The notes under the pieces were generated by a model. That model had not been told where the DNA came from and ran no database searches. It was given only the letters and a program-made list of their open reading frames with translations. Below are positions 34,713 through 43,443 of a DNA stretch of 64,000 bases, piece by piece. The position numbers and the translations under genes were made by a program. Each line of letters starts with the position of its first letter. Within the stretch, counting starts at the first letter, position 1. Source of the stretch: Stenotrophobium rhamnosiphilum (GTDB lineage Bacteria > Pseudomonadota > Gammaproteobacteria > Nevskiales > Nevskiaceae); contig NZ_QANS01000002.1 of NCBI RefSeq assembly GCF_003052265.1, positions 1-64,000 on the forward strand. The letters run 5' to 3'.

Positions 34713-35546
34713 CTAGCCGTAAAGCTTGCGGCGGTTATCCAGCGCTGCGCGCATGCCTTGCTCTTTGACGAGTTTGAAGAAAGCGATGTACGCCGGGCTT
34801 TGGTGAAAGATCGCATCAAGCTCCGCACCGCTTTGCCACGATGCGAACATGCCCATGTTTTCGTAAAAGCGATTGGTTGCGCTCTTAAGAATGGCCAGAT
34901 GGTTTGATGGCGTTTTGGCAACATCTAACGCCAATTCGCGAGTCTGCTGATCGAGCGCTTCGCGTGGTGAAACTTGATTGACCAAGCCCAATCTTTCGGC
35001 TTCGACAGCGCCAATGAGCTTTGCGGTGTACAACAGCTCGCGCGTCTTACGCATGCCGATCAGCATTGGCCACATGAATACCGTGGGCGGAATACCAAGA
35101 TCGCGACCAGCAGGATGACCGAATTGTGCGTCTTCGCCAGCAACCACCATGTCGCAGATCGCTAATAGCTCGCCGCCACCCGATAAACACAGGCCTTGAA
35201 CCTGCGCGATGATCGGCTTTGGAAACTTCCACAGCTGAACCCAATGATCGACCAGACCGAGGATGTCCTGACGATCACGATCAAGATCGACCTTGCCGTC
35301 GTAGTTAGCTGGGTACTGGCTGATCAGCCATTCGGATTCGTTAAGGTCATAGCCGACGGTGAAAGCTTTGCCACTAGCTTTGATCACGACCACTGAAACT
35401 TCTGGGTCGTAGGCCACTTCTGCAAACAGCGCACGCAATTCGGCCAACAACGTGGCGGATAGCGCGTTGAGTTTTTCGGGTCGATTCAGCGTGACCGTCA
35501 GAATTTTATCGGCGCGCTCTGTCAGCAGCGTTTTATAAGTCGTCAT
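34713..35546 (-). CDS. Enoyl-CoA hydratase/isomerase (crotonase) family protein
   Basis: Crotonase-fold protein of 277 residues. Oxyanion segments are seen at KAFTVGYDLNE and LSGGGELLAICDM. The first catalytic Glu (as in GGGxEL) is kept in SGGGELLA. The second, usually in a PE-x2-LG pattern, is absent: the stretch reads GHPAGRDLGIPP. It may therefore be an isomerase, hydrolase or other crotonase rather than a standard hydratase. It lies 3 bases after the acyl-CoA dehydrogenase gene, so the pair is an operon acting on one pathway. Confidence 0.88.
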   Translation of the reverse strand: MTTYKTLLTERADKILTVTLNRPEKLNALSATLLAELRALFAEVAYDPEVSVVVIKASGKAFTVGYDLNESEWLISQYPANYDGKVDLDRDRQDILGLVDHWVQLWKFPKPIIAQVQGLCLSGGGELLAICDMVVAGEDAQFGHPAGRDLGIPPTVFMWPMLIGMRKTRELLYTAKLIGAVEAERLGLVNQVSPREALDQQTRELALDVAKTPSNHLAILKSATNRFYENMGMFASWQSGAELDAIFHQSPAYIAFFKLVKEQGMRAALDNRRKLYG

Positions 35547-35549
35547 TTT

Positions 35550-36719
35550 TTAGTGCCGGTCGAAGAAGCTTTGGTAGTTGCTCTTGAGCAAATCGCGTCC
35601 GATGATCAGCTTCATCACTTCTGACGAACCTGCTGCAATACGGTTGATGCGTGCCTCGGTGAACAAGCGACTGATCGGATACTCATCCATGTAGCCAGCG
35701 CCACCGTGCAACTGAAGGCACTCGTCAACAACGCGACCCTGTAGCTCACTGGAAACCAGCTTGGCTTTCGCTGCCTTATTGCTATTGAGCCTGCCAGCGT
35801 TGTGTTCAACAACGCAGTGATCAAGATAAAGTTGAACAACGTCGAGTTCAGCTTCTAACGCAGCGAGCTTGAACTGCGTGTTTTGCAGATCAGCAAGACG
35901 TTTTCCGAATAGCTCACGCTGCATCACGAAATCGCGGGTTTCTTCAAATGCTTTCCAAGCGCCAGCAAGATTCTGCGCAGTTGAAACCAAGCGCTCTTCA
36001 GCAAGACATTCCGTCAGATAGCGGAAACCTTCTCCGACTACGCCCAGCAAATTCTCTTTTGGCACGCGTACGTCGCTGAAGAACAGCTCGGCAGTGTCCT
36101 GCGCCTGCATGCCGATCTTCTTTAGCTTGCGACCACGCGTGAAACCCGCCATGCCGCGCTCGACAATGAACAAGCTGATCTGATGGGAGCGTCCGGAAGC
36201 ATCGCCGGTTTTGGCGGCGACAACCACCAAGTCGGCATTGATGCCGTTGGAGATATAAGTCTTGCTGCCGTTCAGCAGAAAGTGATCGCCTTGATCGACT
36301 GCATTGGTTCGCATGCCTGCCAAATCGCTACCGGCCTGCGGCTCGGTCATTGCGATGGCGAGAATCGCTTCGCCGCTTGCGCAGCGTGGCAGCCAACGCA
36401 TTTTTTGTTCTTCGGTGGCGAATCGGTCGATATACCCACCGGCTACGCGCGAATGCAGCGTGGCGTACCAGTCGGAGGTCATGGTGCGTGCAGATTCTTC
36501 GATGATGATCTGGCTGTAGCGGAAATCACGCTCGCCAGAACCACCATGGCGCTCGTCTGGCCAGATCATTAAATAGCCTTGCTCACCAGCGCGACGGAAT
36601 ACTTCCCGATCAACGACGCCGACTTCACGCCAGGCATCCATATGCGGCGCTACTTCATTTTCGAGGAAGGTACGAAACGCTGAACGGAACTCGCGTTGTT
36701 CCGCTGTAAATTCACGCAT
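35550..36719 (-). CDS. Acyl-CoA dehydrogenase
   Basis: FAD-dependent acyl-CoA dehydrogenase of 389 residues. Signatures are LAIAMTEPQAGSDLAG, the base region CLAEERLVS with Glu placed as in isovaleryl/long-chain enzymes, and QLHGGAGYMDEYPISRLF with AAGSSEVMK at the C-terminus. It is paralogous to the enzyme at 11318. It is the first gene of a two-gene operon with the crotonase, forming alpha,beta-unsaturated acyl-CoA for it. The substrate chain type is not decided by the sequence. Confidence 0.93.
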   Translation of the reverse strand: MREFTAEQREFRSAFRTFLENEVAPHMDAWREVGVVDREVFRRAGEQGYLMIWPDERHGGSGERDFRYSQIIIEESARTMTSDWYATLHSRVAGGYIDRFATEEQKMRWLPRCASGEAILAIAMTEPQAGSDLAGMRTNAVDQGDHFLLNGSKTYISNGINADLVVVAAKTGDASGRSHQISLFIVERGMAGFTRGRKLKKIGMQAQDTAELFFSDVRVPKENLLGVVGEGFRYLTECLAEERLVSTAQNLAGAWKAFEETRDFVMQRELFGKRLADLQNTQFKLAALEAELDVVQLYLDHCVVEHNAGRLNSNKAAKAKLVSSELQGRVVDECLQLHGGAGYMDEYPISRLFTEARINRIAAGSSEVMKLIIGRDLLKSNYQSFFDRH

Positions 36720-36834
36720 ACAAAATCGCCTGGTCGCAATGAGGATTAACTCATTGAAGCCTATGGCTGATTCGGAGGGAACACCTCACGCATTTGCGGT
36801 ATGGCGGTTCTCGGTCGCAGGGAAATCAATACGG

Positions 36835-37083
36835 CTAGTAATTTCGCGGCAATTCAATTCGATGTGTTAGTTCTTCATCGATATATTCACCGTGATTGAA
36901 CATCACTTTGGCAAAGAGTCTGATCGCGCGAATCAAGGTAATAACGGAGAAGACAATAGAGAGCGTCGTGATCCAGCGTTCTTGACTTAAAAACGCCAGC
37001 GCTACAAATATCAGGTAATAAAAAAGGTAAGCCATCGCCTGTGGCAAAGCACGCTCATGAGGCACAGCCATACGGTTTTTCAT
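36835..37083 (-). CDS. Small membrane protein, function unknown
   Basis: An 82-residue protein with two predicted membrane helices (AMAYLFYYLIFVALAFL and WITTLSIVFSVITLIRAI) and a charged C-terminal tail ending LPRNY. ATG at 37083 has a GGAG site (CCGGAGATTACG) and is preferred to an upstream start at 37128. I do not recognise the family. It stands alone between the acyl-CoA dehydrogenase and diguanylate cyclase genes. Confidence 0.65.
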   Translation of the reverse strand: MKNRMAVPHERALPQAMAYLFYYLIFVALAFLSQERWITTLSIVFSVITLIRAIRLFAKVMFNHGEYIDEELTHRIELPRNY

Positions 37084-37259
37084 CGTAATCTCCGGCGGTT
37101 GAAGACTTGCAGAGAATCCTGTGGGCAAATGACCTTAGCCCTCGCGTTGGCGAATCGCGACGAAATAATCGCTCGAACTGTTGTGAGAATTAGCCTACTT
37201 TTTAAGCGTATGAAATCCCAGAAAATTTAAAACTGTCACTTGCGAATGAGGACAGTTTC

Positions 37260-38540
37260 TTAGCTAAGTTCAGAAACAACCAGTTGGTTACGCCCTGCAC
37301 CTTTGGCGTTGTAGAGATTGATATCCGCCAACTGATACGCCTTGGAAAGAGCCGATTCAGCCGGAAGTAAAACGGCGCCAACACTGATGGTGACGAAACC
37401 GACTTTGCTCTTAACGTGTTCCAGTCCTAGTGCCTGAACTGCTTGCACCATCGCATCGAGGTGGGAACGTGCGCCCTCGGCCGTGCAGTCGTAAAGGAAC
37501 AAAGCAAATTCCTCACCACCAATACGCGCAGCAAAATCGCCGGGGCGTCTTGCACAATCGTTGAGCAGGAGCCCCACTTTAATTAAAACGGCGTCGCCAT
37601 AAGGATGTCCGTAATAATCATTAACCTGCTTGAAGTGATCGAGATCGATCAGCGCCAAAACAGACGACTTTCCATACCTGCGGCCAAGACGCATTTGTTG
37701 TTCGTAGTGTGTTTCGAACGCGCTTCTGTTTGATAGACCTGTCAGCGAATCTTGATTGGCTGAAATTTCTAAAAGGATATTTGCAGCCCAAGCGCGTCTG
37801 ACATTGATTCGGTTAAACGCCGAGGCAACCCATACCAGTGTCAGCACAATGAATTCATTAATCCAAACGCTGACATCACGCTGAGCATTGAACTCACTGA
37901 AGTAAGCATCAGTGAACCAGATGATTGCGAAGTAGCCGATGAAGAGCGTTGTTCTGCGCCGGAACGTCAAACCGATCAGCGCGAAGGCGGTAATCGCCAC
38001 CGAAGCCGTGATGGTCGGCACGATATAAATGCCAAGAGTCGTGGCATGCAATCGCAGAATCTCGATGACAGCCACTTCGGCACAGATCGCCAACAGAAGA
38101 CTGGCCTCCGCTAACTCAGAAGCGACAAAATAAAATTGAAGGAATGTCGCGATAGCAAAAGCTGGAACGATGACGCCAAAGCACAGCCATAGCTCAAGTG
38201 ACTTCGCACCATCCGGAATAGTGACCAGCCAATAACTCAGCAAGGGTTCCAAGGCAAAACAAATCATCGTCAAAGCAGCAACGGTTAGACGCTGTGCTCT
38301 GTTTTGCTGACGTTGCTCTTGCTGAAATCGCTGCTCAAGCTTCTTTGGAAAATAGAAGCGAGTCGCGCCTGATTTTGCGATTTCTTGTAACTGACCAACT
38401 TCTTCTGGCGCTAGTCCAAAACTTGTCGTCGTCGATTCAGGCTGTGCCAATTGAAGTTGGTCGACCATCCACTTGCCGGTGGCAGTATCCCAAGAAGATT
38501 TTTCTGCTTCTTTGAATGTGGACTGGTCGTTATCGTTCAT
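37260..38540 (-). CDS. Membrane-bound diguanylate cyclase (GGDEF)
   Basis: A 426-residue c-di-GMP synthase. An N-terminal cytoplasmic stretch of about 90 residues is followed by six hydrophobic helices (about 100-255), a membrane sensor of undefined type, and a GGDEF domain (about 265-426) opening DSLTGLSNRSAFE. The active site is GGEEF. The inhibitory site RPGD lies five residues before it, so product inhibition is expected. It likely links a membrane or environmental cue to surface attachment. No EAL domain is present. Confidence 0.92.
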   Translation of the reverse strand: MNDNDQSTFKEAEKSSWDTATGKWMVDQLQLAQPESTTTSFGLAPEEVGQLQEIAKSGATRFYFPKKLEQRFQQEQRQQNRAQRLTVAALTMICFALEPLLSYWLVTIPDGAKSLELWLCFGVIVPAFAIATFLQFYFVASELAEASLLLAICAEVAVIEILRLHATTLGIYIVPTITASVAITAFALIGLTFRRRTTLFIGYFAIIWFTDAYFSEFNAQRDVSVWINEFIVLTLVWVASAFNRINVRRAWAANILLEISANQDSLTGLSNRSAFETHYEQQMRLGRRYGKSSVLALIDLDHFKQVNDYYGHPYGDAVLIKVGLLLNDCARRPGDFAARIGGEEFALFLYDCTAEGARSHLDAMVQAVQALGLEHVKSKVGFVTISVGAVLLPAESALSKAYQLADINLYNAKGAGRNQLVVSELS

Positions 38541-38669
38541 TTCAAGCTTGGAAGATCTTTCCGCAACACTGATTTAGAAACGTAATGGTTCGAAGTCTTA
38601 CCACGGCCGCGAGGCATTGCAAATGGCCTGCTGCGGCCATTATAAGGCCTATTAAGACTTCATTAATCC

Positions 38670-39578
38670 TTAATAATTGTGGGTCCGGAGCCATTCAGCG
38701 ATCTCGTTCAGCGCTGTAATGCATTCCAGACTCAGGCCATTACTGGACAGAAAGCCATGCTCAGCGCCCGGATAGGTCGTCTGCTTCGCGGCGACGCCAT
38801 TGTCTGCAAGCTTCTGGGCGTAGGCGATGCCTTCATCACGCAATACATCGCGCTCAGCCGTAATCACCAGTGCGGGTGGAAGGCCTTTGAGATCACTACA
38901 GGTCAGCGGCGTCGCCAGATCGTTCTGATATCGATGGCCTTTCGGCACGGTGTCTTTACCAAGATACGTCTCCCACAGCCACTTCACACCCTTAGCTGAG
39001 AGTCCTTTGTCATTTGCGAATTCGACAAAAGATGCCGTGTTTGCCGAATAGTGATCGGTAACCGGATAGATCAGGACCTGCCCTTTGATCAGGCCGGGGA
39101 ACTGCGTTCTGGCCTTGATTGCAACCACTGCGGCAAGATTTCCGCCTGCACTATCGCCGCACACCACGAGACGTTTGATATCGGCGTTGAGCTCTGCGCC
39201 ATGCGTGCGCACCCAATCCAAAGCTTCGAAACAATCATTCGGCGCACAAGGAAATAGAAACTCCGGCGCAAGCCGATAGTCCACCGACACCACAATGTGC
39301 TGACTTCTGGCGCAAAGCTCACGACACGTTGGATCATGAGTATGAAGATCGCAGCCAATCCAGCCGCCACCGTGATAGAAAACCATCACAGGGAAAGGGC
39401 CGCTGCCGTCCGGCGTATAGATGCGTAAGCCAATATCACCGTTCTTCACTGCGATGCGACGATCGCTTACGGTTATCGCATTCACAGAATGTCCGCGCCA
39501 TTTCCAGCGTATTTGCCAGCGCACGGATTGGCGTATCAGATCCCGAAAAAACTGGAATTGCAGAAGATAAAACATCAT
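38670..39578 (-). CDS. HSL-family alpha/beta-hydrolase (esterase)
   Basis: HSL-group esterase of 302 residues. Motifs are YHGGGW, GDSAGGN at the nucleophile, ERDVLRDEG for the acid and His in AEHGF. It is less close to the trio at 4745, 5689 and 26216 than they are to each other. The aromatic-rich start MMFYLLQFQFFRDL could touch the membrane but is not a clear signal peptide. It is divergently arranged with the alpha/beta-hydrolase at 39730 over a 151-base gap. Confidence 0.9.
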   Translation of the reverse strand: MMFYLLQFQFFRDLIRQSVRWQIRWKWRGHSVNAITVSDRRIAVKNGDIGLRIYTPDGSGPFPVMVFYHGGGWIGCDLHTHDPTCRELCARSQHIVVSVDYRLAPEFLFPCAPNDCFEALDWVRTHGAELNADIKRLVVCGDSAGGNLAAVVAIKARTQFPGLIKGQVLIYPVTDHYSANTASFVEFANDKGLSAKGVKWLWETYLGKDTVPKGHRYQNDLATPLTCSDLKGLPPALVITAERDVLRDEGIAYAQKLADNGVAAKQTTYPGAEHGFLSSNGLSLECITALNEIAEWLRTHNY

Positions 39579-39729
39579 TGACGTCCGTCCACCGGGATTT
39601 GCACCGCTTAATAGGGTAATCGTACGGCCGTCGTAAATCCCCTCCCTATTCGGCAGGTATGTGAAAGAGCGCCTAGCTGTAGATTCACGCTGACAACGTC
39701 ACGACTTTTCGCCACGCAAAGAGAGCCCT

Positions 39730-40548
39730 ATGAGCACTGACCCAAATCGAACCCCCGAATGGTATGAAGGCGGATCAGGCAGCACCTTGGTGCTCTTGCA
39801 TGGCTTCAGCGCCACATGGCGTCAATGGAAACCCCTGCTGCCATTACTTGAACGGCATCATCGCGTGCTGATTCCCACCCTGCCCGGTCACACTGGTGGC
39901 ATCTCTCTGAACAAGCCTGCGAGTCCGGTCAGTATCTCTGAAGCTTTCGCAGTACAACTTAAAGCGCGCGGCATTACTCAGGCGCACTTTGTTGGCAATT
40001 CACTCGGCGGTTGGATGGTGTTTGAAATGGCGCGCTATGGCTTGGCTCGCTCAGCGCTCGGTCTTTCGCCTGCTGGCGCTTGGCGCGACGAAGCCGAGAA
40101 GGTCGCGTTTATCAGCGGCGCACGCGCATCGTTCAAACTCTTGCCGTATGTGAAGCCCCTGCTGAAATTGGCGTTTAGCTCGACCGCTCTACGCAAACGC
40201 CTGCTGGCCGCAGGCATGGAACATGGTGAGCGCATCTCTGCCGCTGAAGCGCGCGATTCACTCGATCGTCTTCCAACGGTGAAGATCTCGAACGAATACA
40301 TGAATGATCACTTGCGTCCGATGGAGCCCTTGCCAGCGGATTGCAAAGTGCCGCTGCGTGTTGTTTGGGCTGAAAAGGACACCGTGTTGCCGTTCGAACA
40401 ATGGGGCCAACCTCTGCTCGATTTACTCGGACTAAAGACGCATGTCGTGCTTCCAGGCTGCGGACACAATCCGGTTTATGACGATCCAGAAGGTGTCGCT
40501 GCCGCGATTCTTGAATTCACTCGCATGGTGGAAAGCGGCGAGGCATAA
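39730..40548 (+). CDS. Alpha/beta-hydrolase
   Basis: Alpha/beta-hydrolase of 272 residues, the closest paralogue of the one at 25219 (shared EWYEGG, HGFSATWRQWKPLLPLLE). Nucleophile elbow is GNSLGGWM, acid in WAEKDTVLPFE and His in GCGHNPVYDDP. No signal peptide is seen. It converges on the CoA-transferase gene with a 26-base gap. The substrate is unknown. Confidence 0.9.
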   Translation: MSTDPNRTPEWYEGGSGSTLVLLHGFSATWRQWKPLLPLLERHHRVLIPTLPGHTGGISLNKPASPVSISEAFAVQLKARGITQAHFVGNSLGGWMVFEMARYGLARSALGLSPAGAWRDEAEKVAFISGARASFKLLPYVKPLLKLAFSSTALRKRLLAAGMEHGERISAAEARDSLDRLPTVKISNEYMNDHLRPMEPLPADCKVPLRVVWAEKDTVLPFEQWGQPLLDLLGLKTHVVLPGCGHNPVYDDPEGVAAAILEFTRMVESGEA

Positions 40549-40574
40549 AGCGTTATCGACGTAGCGACTGCGAT

Positions 40575-41618
<1,044 letters not shown>

Positions 41619-41660
41619 TTAACTGATCTCTTCCTTGAATCTGTTTAGGTCCAACATCGA

Positions 41661-43217
41661 TTAGCCGACTTTGCGTTCCTGCTCTTTCCAGTAGTGCTCG
41701 CGCAATACGGTCTTGAGAACTTTTCCAGCGCCGGACAAAGGCAGCGCATCTTTAATTTCGATGCTGCGCGGGCATTTGTATGTCGCAATTAGATCACGAC
41801 AATGATTGCGAATCTCTTCACATGTCGGCGGCTCTACGCCTGCAGCACAGACAATCACCGCGTGAACCGCTTCGCCCCACTGAGCATTGGGGATGCCAAT
41901 CACCGCGCAGGATGCGACCGCGGGATGTTGCGCCACTGCATTTTCCACTTCAGCCGAATACACATTCTCGCCACCGCTGACGATCATGTCTTTTACGCGA
42001 TCGACGACGAAGATAAATCCGTCGTCGTCCATATAAGCGCCGTCACCGGTCAGCAACCAGCCATCACGCAGCGCTGCGGCGGTTTGATCTGGCTTGCCCC
42101 AATAGCCTTGCATCACACCGGGACCGCGAGCAGAGATTTCACCAACCGTTCCGCGAGGCACTTCATTTCCTTCAGGATCAACAATACGCACTTCAACACT
42201 GAACGCAGGCTGCCCGGCCGAGCGTATTTTCTTGCCGTCACGAACGTGATGTTCTGAACCCAAAAAGCTGATCACCGGCGACATTTCGGTCAAGCCATAG
42301 GCCTGTGTAAATTTGGTTTCTGGCAGGCCATCCATTGCGCGGTACAACAGCGCCTCGCTGATCGGTGAAGCGCCGTAAATAATTTGAGTGAGCGACTTCA
42401 TCGAAGGCGGATCAAACTTCGGATGGTCGACCAACATCTGAATCATCGTCGGCACCATCAGTGTCACGGTAACTTTTTCTTTTGGAATAACGTCAACGAC
42501 AAGATTCGGATCGAAGCCCGGGATGGCGACATGAGTGCCGCCTCTCAACGTCAGCGCCAAAATGAAAGCGCCATCGGCCAGATGAAACATCGGCGCTGAA
42601 TGCAGACCCACAGATTCAAACGGCGCAACCATTTCTGCGATCGTGACCGTGCTGCTCCACAGGCTGGAATGCGTCAGCATCACACCCTTTGGAAATCCGG
42701 TGGTGCCGCCGGTGTAGAAGATGCCAGCAAGGTCTTCATTCGAGCGCAGCGCATCGGCCATCGGCGCGCAGTCGAGAATGAGCTGCTCATAAATATGCAT
42801 CCCGGCGGGCGCTTCACGGTCGCCAGCATAAATCAGAGTACGCAGAGAGTCGGAGCGCTTGGCAAGATCGTCCACCATCGGTGCAAACGTGTCGTCTACA
42901 ACCAAAACACTGGTCTTGGAATCATCGAGCGAATAGGCAATCTCGCGCGGGCTCCAACGGGTGTTGCACGGATTGATCACCGCGCCCGTCCACCAGACGG
43001 CGTAATACAGCTCGATATAGCGATCAGAATTCTGTGCAAGAACGCCAACGCGGTCGCCCGGCATCACGCCAACCTGTCGCAGACCCGCAGCTAAACGCGC
43101 CACGCGATCAACAAATTCCGCATAAGTCCGGCGACGGCCGCCATAAATAGTGGCCGTGCGCGACGGATAGAGCGCTTTCGCGCGGTGTAATGCCTGTGTG
43201 AGATAGGTGCTTGCCAT
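41661..43217 (-). CDS. Acyl-CoA ligase (AMP-forming)
   Basis: ANL-superfamily ligase of 518 residues, activating a carboxylic acid to its CoA thioester through an acyl-AMP. Motifs are the phosphate loop YTGGTTGFPKGVML, QAYGLTEMSP, TGDGAYMDDDGF, the hinge region VDRVKDMIVSGGENVYSAEVE and the C-terminal catalytic Lys in SGAGKVLK. The acid specificity cannot be read off. It is the first gene of the ligase-racemase operon and is divergent from the MalT-like regulator at 43444, a plausible controller. Confidence 0.93.
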   Translation of the reverse strand: MASTYLTQALHRAKALYPSRTATIYGGRRRTYAEFVDRVARLAAGLRQVGVMPGDRVGVLAQNSDRYIELYYAVWWTGAVINPCNTRWSPREIAYSLDDSKTSVLVVDDTFAPMVDDLAKRSDSLRTLIYAGDREAPAGMHIYEQLILDCAPMADALRSNEDLAGIFYTGGTTGFPKGVMLTHSSLWSSTVTIAEMVAPFESVGLHSAPMFHLADGAFILALTLRGGTHVAIPGFDPNLVVDVIPKEKVTVTLMVPTMIQMLVDHPKFDPPSMKSLTQIIYGASPISEALLYRAMDGLPETKFTQAYGLTEMSPVISFLGSEHHVRDGKKIRSAGQPAFSVEVRIVDPEGNEVPRGTVGEISARGPGVMQGYWGKPDQTAAALRDGWLLTGDGAYMDDDGFIFVVDRVKDMIVSGGENVYSAEVENAVAQHPAVASCAVIGIPNAQWGEAVHAVIVCAAGVEPPTCEEIRNHCRDLIATYKCPRSIEIKDALPLSGAGKVLKTVLREHYWKEQERKVG

Positions 43218-43289
43218 GTCGATCCCTAGGGTCTCTTTTAATTCTGATGTGATTGCGAGCGAGATTACATGCGGGTTCTCGCCAAGCGT

Positions 43290-43308
43290 CCCCCCCCGAG
43301 GAGAGGGG
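43290..43308. repeat. C-rich/G-rich intergenic hairpin (family member 6)
   Basis: A run of eight C followed by GAGGAGAGGGG forms an imperfect hairpin upstream of the ligase start, similar to the copies at 320 and 22545. Confidence 0.4.
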
Positions 43309-43401
43309 TCTGCGCGACAAGGTCCGGTCCTTACCCTGAATAGGCGGTATTCTCAGACTATATAAGGGCTCGTTATAAGGGCCAAAACAGCCCTAAGGAG
43401 A

Positions 43402-43420
43402 TGCGCGTTTCATACGCGCA
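43402..43420. promoter_or_regulatory. Inverted repeat before the MalT-like gene
   Basis: TGCGCG and CGCGCA separated by TTTCATA lie 24 bases before the regulator ATG. A second pairing, GGGC with GCCC, lies just upstream near 43378-43393. They may form a 5' leader structure or an autoregulator site. Confidence 0.35.
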
Positions 43421-43443
43421 GAGCGAAAGGAACAGCTCTTCAG

